This document shows, piece by piece, positions 53,243 to 61,427 of a DNA stretch of 64,000 nucleotides; position 1 is the first letter of the stretch; each line of letters opens with the position of its first letter. Position numbers and translations under genes: made by a program. Location of the stretch: the NCBI GenBank assembly GCA_937885575.1, contig CALABO010000008.1, positions 1 to 64,000 on the forward strand. The letters are read 5' to 3'. The stretch is from an uncultured Pseudomonadota bacterium (GTDB lineage: Bacteria; Pseudomonadota; Alphaproteobacteria; Rs-D84). Below the pieces are notes generated by a model. It worked only from the letters and a program-made list of their open reading frames with translations. It did not search any database and was not told the DNA's origin.

Positions 53243-54346
53243 ATGACAACAAACATAATTAAACTGGTAAAAAGGGGAATTTTACTGGTTATCGCGGGCG
53301 CGGTGCTGGCGTCTTGCGATGTTTCAACGCCGACACATACGGGTGACGATTCGACAATTCCGTCCGGAAATTTGAAAAAAGTATCGTATTCGGACCTGCC
53401 GGGATGGCGGGATGACGATGTGCGATATGCACTCCAGGCGTTTCGTAATTCGTGCAAGGCAAAAATTCAATACAAGGGTCGCATAATACCCGACCGTGCG
53501 TTATTCGAAGAAAAATGCAATATGCTGCCCAGCGCCAGTGCCGACAACGAAACGGTGCGCGCATGGTTTGAATCGCACTTTCAACCGTACAAGATATATA
53601 ATGACAACGGCACGACCAAGGGGACATTTACGGGATACTATTCACCAATAATCCCGGCGTGCCGCAAGAAAACCGCCGAATGCAACGAACCACTGATGGG
53701 CGTACCAACAAACGGACAAAATTTTCGCGGCGTGCCAAAGGAAAAAATCGTAAAGGATAAAATCGGTCGCGTGCTGTATTGGGCAAATATAGTCGATGTC
53801 CAAAACATCCAAATCCAAGGCAGCGGTATGTTAAAACTTGAAGACGGCACAATGGTGAAACTGAACTTTGCCGCCGTGAACGACATGCCGTTCAAATCCA
53901 TCGGCGAACAACTGCGCAACCGTGGCATAAAACCCGAAGGCGGATATTCTGCGGACGCGGTTTGGAAGCATCTAAAGAAAAATCCAAAACTGGCACGCGA
54001 AGTAATCTATAACAATCCTCGGTATGTATATTTCTATGAATCTGTGCCACCGGATGTAATTGGAAAACTTGGGACACCGCTTTCAAAAATACGCAGTATC
54101 GCGATGGACGATTCGCTGTATACGTTGGGTTTGCCCGTATACATCGATACGAACCTTTCGAACGGACAGAAATTTAGACGCCTTATGATTGCCCAAGATA
54201 CCGGCAGTGCGATACGCGGTTTCGTGCGCGCCGATATATTCTTTGGCAAAGGTGACGAAGCGTATCAATACGCGCACGGTCAACATTCCCAAGGCGAAAT
54301 GTATATCCTTATGCCGAAAGAATATGTCTATGTCAAACCAAAATAA
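53243..54346 (+). CDS. mltA: Membrane-bound lytic murein transglycosylase MltA
   Basis: Cleaves peptidoglycan glycan strands. 367 residues from the ATG at 53243: signal peptide with lipobox VLASC, RALFEEKCNMLPS, the MltA domain with GTFTGYYSPIIPACR, the 3D domain with RLMIAQDTGSAIRGFVRADIFFG containing the catalytic aspartate area (D-x-G-x-A-I-x-G). Followed by dciA-like and ruvC in one run. Confidence 0.92.
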   Translation: MTTNIIKLVKRGILLVIAGAVLASCDVSTPTHTGDDSTIPSGNLKKVSYSDLPGWRDDDVRYALQAFRNSCKAKIQYKGRIIPDRALFEEKCNMLPSASADNETVRAWFESHFQPYKIYNDNGTTKGTFTGYYSPIIPACRKKTAECNEPLMGVPTNGQNFRGVPKEKIVKDKIGRVLYWANIVDVQNIQIQGSGMLKLEDGTMVKLNFAAVNDMPFKSIGEQLRNRGIKPEGGYSADAVWKHLKKNPKLAREVIYNNPRYVYFYESVPPDVIGKLGTPLSKIRSIAMDDSLYTLGLPVYIDTNLSNGQKFRRLMIAQDTGSAIRGFVRADIFFGKGDEAYQYAHGQHSQGEMYILMPKEYVYVKPK

Positions 54347-54662
54347 AAACGATTTTTCCAAACGCGCAAAACGCCCACAAACCATTGCGGGCGCGCTTGG
54401 GGGACTGATGAAAATTTTTGGTGTTCGCGCATCAGATTCCGACCTTGTTGCGCGTTGGCCGGAAATAATCGGCCCGGAAATTTCAAACCTTGCCGACATT
54501 TGTGCGATAAAAAAGCAACGCGACGGAACATATAATATCGTCTTGCGACCACGGAATCCGGCGTATACATTAAATCTGTCCTATATGGTTCCGGACATAA
54601 CAAAGAAAATAAATAAATACTTTGGCACCGAATGTGTCGGAAAAATAAGTTTCAGGAAATAA
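54324..54662 (+). CDS. DUF721/DciA-like protein
   Basis: 112 residues; start at 54324 or 54330, overlapping the mltA end by about 20 bp. AGALGGLMKIFGV...DSDLVARWPEIIGPEISNLA is the DUF721 signature; DciA is the ancestral loader of the replicative helicase DnaB. The short form without a long C-terminal tail is common in alphaproteobacteria. ruvC follows after 4 bp. Confidence 0.8.
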   Translation: MSMSNQNKNDFSKRAKRPQTIAGALGGLMKIFGVRASDSDLVARWPEIIGPEISNLADICAIKKQRDGTYNIVLRPRNPAYTLNLSYMVPDITKKINKYFGTECVGKISFRK

Positions 54663-54666
54663 CAAA

Positions 54667-55164
54667 ATGACGAAACGAATACTTGGCATTGACCCCGGAC
54701 TTTTACATACTGGATGGGCAATCATCGACACAAACGGCAACGAAAGAAAATATGTGGCCAGTGGTGTTATCTTGCCACGAAAAACTGGCGCGCTTGCAGA
54801 ACGACTTGCGATTATATTTAACGGTGTCACAAAACTTTGCGAAACATTTGAACCGAACGAATGCAGCATGGAAATAACGTTCGTGAACAAAAACCCAACA
54901 ACCACACTGATTCTGGGGCACGCACGCGCGGCGGCAATGGTTGCGGTGTCTGTGCGCGATATTCCAGTATTTGAATACGAACCAAACAAAGTAAAAAAGA
55001 TTCTAACCGGTGCGGGCCATGCGGATAAAACCGCGGTCGATAAAATGGTGCGAATATTACTGCCGGCGGCCGCACCAAAAACGCCGGACGAAAGCGACGC
55101 CATCGCAATCGCCCTGGCCCACGCCAACACAACAAGGTTTGAAAAATTTATTGAAACACCATAG
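54667..55164 (+). CDS. ruvC: Holliday-junction resolvase RuvC
   Basis: 165 residues. GIDPGLLHTGWAII carries the first catalytic Asp, SMEITFVNKNPTTTLILGHA the Glu (MEI in place of the commoner EEV/EEP), and PDESDAIAIALAH the last Asp. Resolves junctions with RuvAB. ruvA is 1.9 kb downstream; no ruvB is in the window. Confidence 0.93.
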   Translation: MTKRILGIDPGLLHTGWAIIDTNGNERKYVASGVILPRKTGALAERLAIIFNGVTKLCETFEPNECSMEITFVNKNPTTTLILGHARAAAMVAVSVRDIPVFEYEPNKVKKILTGAGHADKTAVDKMVRILLPAAAPKTPDESDAIAIALAHANTTRFEKFIETP

Positions 55165-55204
55165 CGGTTTTGATAACATACTTACCATAATCAAGGAGTT
55201 TTTA

Positions 55205-55678
55205 ATGCCAAACGAAACCAACATACTGGATAAAATGGAAAAGCTTAAAAAATTACGGCGCTCTCATCTTAATGCATTGCGCTATATTATAGAATATCGC
55301 GAAGACAACATATCTTCACCACGGTTAAAAAAAGAAACCGGCCGTGGGAATAGTTTTTTTGAATCAAGATTTACTTACATATTTGTGCGACCAAGTATAA
55401 ACGGATTGAATGAAGACCCATTGACTGTGGTACAGACCATATATAAATTATATGGAATAGAAACAAAAAAACATACAACACATCTTGACGACATAGAAAG
55501 AGAAATTCTTTATGTTGTCCAACCATATGACCAGCTAAGCGACGAGCAACGCAAATTCCTCAACGAATCGTGTTCAAGCAAATCGGAAATAATGGACACA
55601 TTATCTGAAATAATAACACAAATGCCAAAACAACCAGAAAACAACTTTTTGTTTTCGGGCCAAGGTATAAAACGGTAA
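55205..55678 (+). CDS. Hypothetical protein, 157 residues
   Basis: Not recognised. Start at 55205 after AAGGAG. Mostly helical and charged (LDKMEKLKKLRRSHLNALRY); no signal or membrane segment. A hairpin lies shortly after its stop. It is inserted between ruvC and the TfoX-like gene, breaking the usual ruv cluster. Confidence 0.55.
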   Translation: MPNETNILDKMEKLKKLRRSHLNALRYIIEYREDNISSPRLKKETGRGNSFFESRFTYIFVRPSINGLNEDPLTVVQTIYKLYGIETKKHTTHLDDIEREILYVVQPYDQLSDEQRKFLNESCSSKSEIMDTLSEIITQMPKQPENNFLFSGQGIKR

Positions 55679-55695
55679 AGATACGCAACAAAAGC

Positions 55696-55721
55696 GAACC
55701 CGCCGATAATTCGGCTGGTTC
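55696..55721. terminator. Hairpin without T run
   Basis: GAACC-C-GCCGA-TAAT-TCGGC-T-GGTTC, two five-base stems with one mismatch, between the 157-residue gene and the TfoX-like gene. Without a T run it is a weak terminator candidate or an mRNA stabiliser. Confidence 0.4.
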
Positions 55722-55744
55722 ACTGACTCCTAACGCCAATCCAC

Positions 55745-56038
55745 ATGCCATCAAGCAAAGAATTTTTGGATTTCATCCTTGGCCAATTATCCGCGTTGCC
55801 AGACATAACATATCGCGCGATGATGGGCGAATACATTATTTATTATCGCGGGAAAATCATCGGCGGAATTTATGATAACAGATTCTTGGTCAAACCAACC
55901 GCGGCGGCACAAAAAATTATTCCAAACACAACAAAGGAAATCCCATACCCCGGCGCAAAACCAATGCTGTCGTTTCCCGATATCGAAAACACAGAATTAT
56001 TGGTAAAATTATTCAACGCGATGTATGGGGAATTGTAA
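55745..56038 (+). CDS. TfoX/Sxy N-terminal-domain protein
   Basis: 97 residues: FLDFILGQLSALPDITYRAMMGEYIIYYRGKIIGGIYDNRFLVK fits the TfoX_N domain (RxMFGGxGxY-like RAMMGEYIIYY). Full-length TfoX activates competence; the N-terminal domain alone is widespread and of unclear role. Solitary gene. Confidence 0.8.
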   Translation: MPSSKEFLDFILGQLSALPDITYRAMMGEYIIYYRGKIIGGIYDNRFLVKPTAAAQKIIPNTTKEIPYPGAKPMLSFPDIENTELLVKLFNAMYGEL

Positions 56039-56080
56039 TCGCCACTTCCAACAAAGTCGGTAATTTCTATGACAAGATTA

Positions 56081-56198
56081 GCGACACCTCCCGGCGTTCC
56101 ACGCCGTACTCCTCTGGCCAGAGGAGAACTTTGTTCTCGTCCTGTTGCAGTCCAAGTTCCCCTCTGGCTAGAGGGGTGCCCGCAGGGCGGGGTGTCGC
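56081..56198. repeat. MITE-like palindromic repeat, copy 3
   Basis: 118 bp, terminal inverted repeats GCGACACC/GGTGTCGC, internal palindromes CTCCTCTGGCCAGAGGAG and CCCCTCTGGCTAGAGGGG. Reverse complement of the copy at 11429-11546 with few differences. Lies between the TfoX-like gene and the yebC terminator. Confidence 0.8.
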
Positions 56199-56224
56199 AA
56201 AAAACGCGGGGCGACGCCCCGCGC
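56199..56224 (-). terminator. Terminator of yebC
   Basis: On the minus strand CGCGGGGC-GTC-GCCCCGCG followed by T6, about 30 bp after the yebC stop. Confidence 0.75.
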
Positions 56225-56257
56225 ACTAGCACTGACCACTTACACTAACCACTAATT
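56224..56257 (-). repeat. GTTAGTG tract at the yebC stop
   Basis: Coding strand TAGTGGTTAGTGTAAGTGGT and on to the terminator; the stop TAG is the first unit. Confidence 0.62.
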
Positions 56258-56968
56258 TGCGCCGGTAAACACCTTTTGCACATCGTCATTATCGTCCAAC
56301 GCGTCAACCAGGCGTTCAACCTTGTCCCATGTTTCTTCGTCCACGTCCACCGGCATATTCGGAACCCATGTCAATTCCGCATTTTCCGGTTCGCCCAAAA
56401 CATCGGCAATCTTTTTCTGCACATTCATAAAGTCATCAGGTTTGGTTGTGATAATAAATCCCTCGTCAGTTTTTTCCAAATTATCGGCATCCGCATCCAT
56501 AATAATTTCCATCATTTCATCTTCAGTTTTGCCAACGGATGTCGGATAGAAAATTTGCCCAACGCGAGTAAACATAAACGCGACACTGCCCTCTTCGCCC
56601 ATATTACCGCCGTGCTTGGAAAAAATATTCCGCACCTCTGGCACAGTGCGCCGCGGGTTGTCGGTCAGCGCCTCTACAATAATCGGCACCGCACCAGGGC
56701 CGTAACCTTCGTACCGCACCGCCACATAACTTTCGGTGTTTGCACCCGACGCTTTATCAATTGCGCGTTTAATATTATCGTTCGGCATAGAATTCTTGCG
56801 CGCCTGCAAAATTGCAAGCCGCAACCGCGGGTTATTGTCCGGATTCTTGTCGCCCAGTTTCGCCGCCATCGTGATTTCGCGTGCAAGTTTCGTGAACAAT
56901 CCACTGCGTGCCGCGTCGGCAAGACCCTTTTTATGTTGAATGTTGTGCCATTTGCTATGTCCGCTCAT
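56252..56968 (-). CDS. yebC: YebC/TACO1-family translation or transcription factor
   Basis: 238 residues from MSGHSKWHNIQHKKGLADA (56968), the invariant family start. Three-domain protein; recent work assigns YebC-type proteins to relief of ribosome stalling at polyproline, older work to transcription regulation. Divergent from ruvA with a 51-bp gap; the yebC-ruvC-ruvA neighbourhood is typical. Confidence 0.93.
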   Translation of the reverse strand: MSGHSKWHNIQHKKGLADAARSGLFTKLAREITMAAKLGDKNPDNNPRLRLAILQARKNSMPNDNIKRAIDKASGANTESYVAVRYEGYGPGAVPIIVEALTDNPRRTVPEVRNIFSKHGGNMGEEGSVAFMFTRVGQIFYPTSVGKTEDEMMEIIMDADADNLEKTDEGFIITTKPDDFMNVQKKIADVLGEPENAELTWVPNMPVDVDEETWDKVERLVDALDDNDDVQKVFTGAN

Positions 56969-57019
56969 GATTTGACCTTTTGATTTAATTAGATTAAAAT
57001 TACCGGCAAAGGATAGCAA

Positions 57020-57595
57020 ATGATTGGAAAATTGCAAGGCATTGTTGATTATATTGGTGACGGGTTCATTATTTTGATGGCTGGCCCCGTCGGGTACAAG
57101 GTCTATACGCCGGAAACATTGACATTGGGGACGAACATATCGCTGTGGATTGAAACGGTCGTGCGCGAAGATTCGATTCGTTTGTTCGGGTTTGGAACGC
57201 CCGCGGCCCAGAATTTATTCAATATGCTAAACGGCGTATCGGGCGTCGGGCCAAAGGTTGCCATGGCGATAATGGGCACGATAAAGACCGATACGCTCCT
57301 GACCGCAATCGCAACTGGCGATGCAAAAACTATTGCAACCGCGCCGGGTGTCGGCAAAAAGGTCGCGGAAAAAATCATTGTTGAATTAAAGTCCAAGGTT
57401 GGCGGTGCATCGTTTGCGTTTGATACCGGCGGCGACACGGGCGCCCTGCCCGATTTGTTGGCGGCATTGGAAGCATTGGGATATCGGCGCATGGATATTA
57501 TCGAAATGGCACAAAAACTTGTTGCACAAAATCCAGACGCCGGCGTATCAAAACTGGTCCCGATGGCATTGAAAGAAATAAGTGGAAATAGATAA
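57020..57595 (+). CDS. ruvA: Holliday-junction DNA helicase subunit RuvA
   Basis: 191 residues: MIGKLQGIVDYIGDGFIILM (OB domain), two helix-hairpin-helix motifs (NGVSGVGPKVAMAIMG and ATAPGVGKKVAEKIIVEL) and the C-terminal RuvB-binding domain (LLAALEALGYRRMDI). mnmE follows directly, its ATG one base after the stop. ruvB is not in the window. Confidence 0.94.
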   Translation: MIGKLQGIVDYIGDGFIILMAGPVGYKVYTPETLTLGTNISLWIETVVREDSIRLFGFGTPAAQNLFNMLNGVSGVGPKVAMAIMGTIKTDTLLTAIATGDAKTIATAPGVGKKVAEKIIVELKSKVGGASFAFDTGGDTGALPDLLAALEALGYRRMDIIEMAQKLVAQNPDAGVSKLVPMALKEISGNR

Positions 57596-57596
57596 G

Positions 57597-58919
57597 ATGA
57601 ATAACAACGACACAATCTTTGCATTATCATCTGGGCATGGGAAATCCGGCGTTGCGGTGATTCGCATATCGGGCAACAATTTACACGATTTTGCAAAAAA
57701 AATTATTGGCCGTACGCCAGTACCCCGACATGCGTATTTCACAAACTTGCGCGATGACAATGGTGAAATTATTGACCAATGCGTTGTTATTTATTTTGCC
57801 GCGCCGCACAGTTTCACCGGCACAGACATCATTGAAATTCAGTGCCACGGCGCGCCGGCGGTGATAAATAAAATCTTTGAATTTTTGCGCGGGCATAATA
57901 TGCGGGTCGCCACGCCCGGCGAATTTTCGCGCCGCGCATTTTACAACGGCAAAATGGATTTGTCGGATGTAGATGGACTAATCGCGTTGCTTGATGCCCA
58001 GACGGACAAACAGCGCGCCGCGGCCCTGCGTTCCATGATGGGCGGCGACAGTGCCGTCTATGAAAATTGGCGCGACCAAATGTTGGAAATATCCGCATAC
58101 GCCGCCGCAATGACGGACTATGACGCCGACGATTTACCGCCAAACATTTCTGATATAATTTTGGAACATATAAAAACGCTCTATACGGCGGTTTCCGGCG
58201 TATTGGGCAATTACAAAGTTTCACGTGCAATAATGTGCGGAATAAATATCGCAATCGTTGGCGAAACAAATGTCGGAAAATCTTCGTTATTCAATCGCAT
58301 CGTTGGCGCAAACCGCGCCATAGTATCCGATATCCCCGGCACAACGCGCGATGTCGTGTCCGCACAAATGGACATTGACGGATACATGGTAAATTTATCT
58401 GATACGGCCGGCCTGCGCAATACGGTGGATTTTGTGGAAAAAATCGGAATTGAACGAACAAATACCGAAATCGCCAACGCCGATATAGTTTTACATGTCA
58501 TCGATGCCACTAGTTCCCCTTCGCCAGCGAAGGGGTGGCGGGTAGCACCTGACGGGGTAGTGGAAATTCTAATTGTAAATAAATCTGACACAATCGATTC
58601 ACGCGACATACGCGGCGCAATCTATGTTTCCGCCAAGACTGGTGCGGGCTTGCCGGAACTTATGCACGAAATCCGGAACCGAATCGCCGAAATCACAAAC
58701 AACGGCGAAAGCACGGTCATGATAAACGCACGCACATACGACCTGTTGATGACCGTGCGCGATGAATTGTTTGCGGCATTGAACAATTTTAATGGCGACT
58801 ATGATATTTTATCTGAACAGGTGCGATACGCGGCGGACGCAATTGGACGAATACTCGGCACAATCGGCACCGCCGAAATACTTGATAAGACCTTTTCACA
58901 ATTGTGTTTGGGAAAATAA
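57597..58919 (+). CDS. mnmE: tRNA uridine-5-carboxymethylaminomethyl GTPase MnmE, with a repeat-derived segment
   Basis: Modifies U34 of tRNAs together with MnmG. 440 residues: N-terminal THF-binding domain (DTIFALSSGHGKSGVAVIRISG), helical domain, inserted G domain (GETNVGKSS near 221, DTAGLR, NKSD) and C-terminal CLGK. Residues 306-322 are encoded by a copy of the TTCCCCT palindromic repeat (58512-58561), located between the G-domain strand LHVIDAT and the NKSD motif. Frame and all catalytic motifs are preserved. Confidence 0.94.
   Translation: MNNNDTIFALSSGHGKSGVAVIRISGNNLHDFAKKIIGRTPVPRHAYFTNLRDDNGEIIDQCVVIYFAAPHSFTGTDIIEIQCHGAPAVINKIFEFLRGHNMRVATPGEFSRRAFYNGKMDLSDVDGLIALLDAQTDKQRAAALRSMMGGDSAVYENWRDQMLEISAYAAAMTDYDADDLPPNISDIILEHIKTLYTAVSGVLGNYKVSRAIMCGINIAIVGETNVGKSSLFNRIVGANRAIVSDIPGTTRDVVSAQMDIDGYMVNLSDTAGLRNTVDFVEKIGIERTNTEIANADIVLHVIDATSSPSPAKGWRVAPDGVVEILIVNKSDTIDSRDIRGAIYVSAKTGAGLPELMHEIRNRIAEITNNGESTVMINARTYDLLMTVRDELFAALNNFNGDYDILSEQVRYAADAIGRILGTIGTAEILDKTFSQLCLGK
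58512..58561 (+). repeat. TTCCCCT palindromic repeat inside mnmE
   Basis: AGTTCCCC start, perfect 9-bp stem CCCCTTCGC-CA-GCGAAGGGG, then GTGGCGGG...CCTGACGGGGTAGT, matching the intergenic copies at 32335 and 33853. It is read in frame as coding sequence. Confidence 0.75.
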
Positions 58920-58954
58920 GTGTTAGTGGTTAGTGTTAGTGTAAGTGGTTAGTG
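58920..58954 (+). repeat. GTTAGTG tract at the mnmE stop
   Basis: TAAGTGTTAGTGGTTAGTGT then GTAAGTGGTTAGTG directly after the mnmE stop and up to the terminator. Confidence 0.62.
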
Positions 58955-58980
58955 CGGGTGCGAATGCACCCGTTTTTTAT
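58955..58980 (+). terminator. Terminator of mnmE
   Basis: CGGGTGC-GAAT-GCACCCG followed by T6. It lies at the centre between two oppositely oriented GTTAGTG tracts. Confidence 0.75.
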
Positions 58981-59011
58981 AACTAACCACTAGCCAATTA
59001 CACTAATCACT
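58981..59011 (-). repeat. GTTAGTG tract at the acyl-CoA ligase stop
   Basis: Coding strand GAG TGA TTAGTGTAATTGGCTAGTGG: the stop TGA is immediately followed by the tract. Confidence 0.6.
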
Positions 59012-60590
59012 CTTTCCTATCTGGATATTTGCCATCAATCAAATTCTGACGCACGATGTGGTGTTTGACCTTTTGCGTGCTGGTCATCGGCAGGGGTTCG
59101 GTCGTCATGGCATAGTGCGTCACCCATTTATAGGACGCGACCTTTTTATTCGCCGCCGCAATCGCCGCCGACAATTGTTCCATGGTCATACCCTCTTCCA
59201 CGCTAAACACCCCGTATGCGACGGTTTTATCCTTTACCCGATGTTCAAAGACCGCAACATTTTTCACGCCAGGAATCGTGATAAACAGACCTTCCAGTTC
59301 GTCCGGATAAACATTTTTACCACTGTCCAAAACAATCACCTGTTTCTTGCGACCGGCAAAGTGCAATTCGCCGTTTTTATCCATCGACACCATATCGCCG
59401 GTATTAAAGAATCCGCGGTCATCGAATGCCTGTTTATTCGCATCGTCATTATTTAGATACCCATTGAAAATCTGATTCCCGCGCAGCCATAAAATACCAA
59501 CACCGTCTTCATTTTTATCGCGAATTTCAACCTCGTTATTCGTGGTCGGCGCACCAAAGGCGAACGGAATCCGCCCCTTGCACGGTTTGGAAATGCAAAT
59601 TGGCCCGACCGTTTCGGTCATACCATAGCCCTGAATAAACCCAAGGCCCAGCGCAACAAAGAAATTTTCAATTTCGGGTTTTGTCGCCGCACCGCCGGCA
59701 ATCATCAACTTTACGCGGCCGCCGAACACATCCAAAACCGGCTTTGTCACCATATCCACCAACTTGCGCAGGCCGATTTTCTTCAGCAAATCCGCATTTT
59801 TCAACACGAACGAAAACAGCCACCATTTATGCTGTGACTTTACACCGTCAATTATCTTATTACGAAAAACCTCAAACAACCGTGGCACCGCCGGAATAAC
59901 ATGCGGGCGATAGCGTTTGAAATCCGCCAAAATTTCCTTTGGATTGACGGTCGGTTGCAACAACACACCCGCGCCGTATTGCAATGTCGCAAGTATTTCC
60001 ACCGCAAACCCGAAAATATGATACATTGGCAAAAATCCATACATGACATCGCCAACTTCAAACCATTCGCGCATATCCAACAACGAATTTGCACATTCCA
60101 ACAAATTATAGTGCGAAAGTGGCACAACCTTTGGCGTGCCGGTCGAACCCGATGTGAACGACAATGTTGCGATATCCGTCGGCTTTAATTCCGCCGGTTT
60201 CAAATCCGGATTTTCCGCTTCGTCCGGCGCCGTAATATCAACAAACTGAAACACATCGGTTTTATAAAAGAACGATTTTTCCGCGCAGACATATTTGCAC
60301 TTTGTAATTTGCGCCATATTATCGTATTCGAACGGCGTCAAATTCGTATCCAGCAACAGCACCGTCCCACCCAAATACCAAATCGCAAACAGCGTTATCG
60401 GAAACGCCGGTATATTGTGCGACAAAATTCCAACCACATCGCCCGGCTTCACACCTAAGGAGTGCAAAGTCGCCGCGCGCGCCCGCACCATCCGCATAAA
60501 GTCCGAAAACGTGACATTTTCGCGCACCAAATATATGCCGTTCGGCCATTTCTTAACCGCACTTTCCAAAAATTGAAACATATTGTTCAT
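59007..60590 (-). CDS. AMP-dependent acyl-CoA/acyl-ACP synthetase
   Basis: ANL-superfamily adenylating enzyme, 527 residues. P-loop LSFTSGSTGTPKVVPLSH, A5 motif GFIQGYGMTETVGP, A7-A8 NTGDMVSMDKNGELHFAGRKKQVIVLDSGKNVYPDELE, and the A10 lysine region PMTSTQKVKHHIV. Probably activates a fatty acid for lipid synthesis or recycling; chain length is not readable. Divergent from the exonuclease gene; convergent with mnmE. Confidence 0.85.
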   Translation of the reverse strand: MNNMFQFLESAVKKWPNGIYLVRENVTFSDFMRMVRARAATLHSLGVKPGDVVGILSHNIPAFPITLFAIWYLGGTVLLLDTNLTPFEYDNMAQITKCKYVCAEKSFFYKTDVFQFVDITAPDEAENPDLKPAELKPTDIATLSFTSGSTGTPKVVPLSHYNLLECANSLLDMREWFEVGDVMYGFLPMYHIFGFAVEILATLQYGAGVLLQPTVNPKEILADFKRYRPHVIPAVPRLFEVFRNKIIDGVKSQHKWWLFSFVLKNADLLKKIGLRKLVDMVTKPVLDVFGGRVKLMIAGGAATKPEIENFFVALGLGFIQGYGMTETVGPICISKPCKGRIPFAFGAPTTNNEVEIRDKNEDGVGILWLRGNQIFNGYLNNDDANKQAFDDRGFFNTGDMVSMDKNGELHFAGRKKQVIVLDSGKNVYPDELEGLFITIPGVKNVAVFEHRVKDKTVAYGVFSVEEGMTMEQLSAAIAAANKKVASYKWVTHYAMTTEPLPMTSTQKVKHHIVRQNLIDGKYPDRKE

Positions 60591-60659
60591 GACACAAAAT
60601 CCTTGTTGTTTTTAGAACATATTGTCATTATTATACTTATAAAAGGAAATATTGCAAAT

Positions 60660-61427
60660 ATGAAAATACTAACCATCAACATCAATTCGATTCGCGCCCA
60701 CGCGGAAAGTTTTATAAAAATCCTTGAATCGGGCGAATATGACACAATACTGGTCCAAGAATTAAAGGTTGAAACCGCCGGTTTTCCGCACAACATATTC
60801 GAAGAATACGGATACAATATAAAGGTTTTCGGACAAAAAAGTTGGAACGGCGTTGCAACTTTTTCAAAATTTTCTATCGAAGACACCGTCCGCGGAATAC
60901 CGAACTATACCGATATAAACGCGCGATTTTTGGAAACCGTGATTGATGGACGCATCCGTGTTATAAATGTCTATATGCCGAACGGCGAATCTGAAACATC
61001 GCCCAAATTCGAATATAAAATTGATTGGATGCGCGCATTTGGCGAATACATAAAACAATACATTGATTCACCCGAATCGGTAATAATCGGCGGTGATTTT
61101 AATGTGGCAATTGCCGACCGCGATATTTGGAAACCGGAAAACTATGTGGGGTCCAGTATTTCTGCACCCGCCGCACGCGAAATCTTGCAATCTTGGTTTG
61201 ATGACGGTTGGACCGATGTGTGGCGCAAAATGCACCCGGACGAAATCGGATACACTTGGTATGGATATCGCCAGCGCAGTTTTGAAAACAAACACGGCCT
61301 GCGCCTTGACTATTTTATGGCAAACAAAACCGCCGCGAAAATGATTACAAAATGCGAAATTGACTGTGGTCCGCGCAGTGGCGAAAAACCGACCGACCAT
61401 TGCGGATTGATGATAAAGATTGATTAG
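60660..61427 (+). CDS. xthA: Exodeoxyribonuclease III / AP endonuclease
   Basis: 255 residues from the ATG at 60660 (AAAAGGAAA upstream). EEP-fold motifs: ILTININSIRA, TILVQELK (metal Glu), KSWNGVATFSK, IIGGDFNVAIADRDIW, RLDYFMAN and the final PTDHCGL (catalytic Asp-His). Repairs abasic sites. The 3' end overlaps the convergent addB by 4 bp. Confidence 0.92.
   Translation: MKILTININSIRAHAESFIKILESGEYDTILVQELKVETAGFPHNIFEEYGYNIKVFGQKSWNGVATFSKFSIEDTVRGIPNYTDINARFLETVIDGRIRVINVYMPNGESETSPKFEYKIDWMRAFGEYIKQYIDSPESVIIGGDFNVAIADRDIWKPENYVGSSISAPAAREILQSWFDDGWTDVWRKMHPDEIGYTWYGYRQRSFENKHGLRLDYFMANKTAAKMITKCEIDCGPRSGEKPTDHCGLMIKID

Noticed and set aside
470..59011. CRISPR array or telomere-like arrays from the short GTTAGTG units
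   Set aside because: Units are 6-8 bases, degenerate and without spacers; copies are scattered singly, and no cas genes are present.
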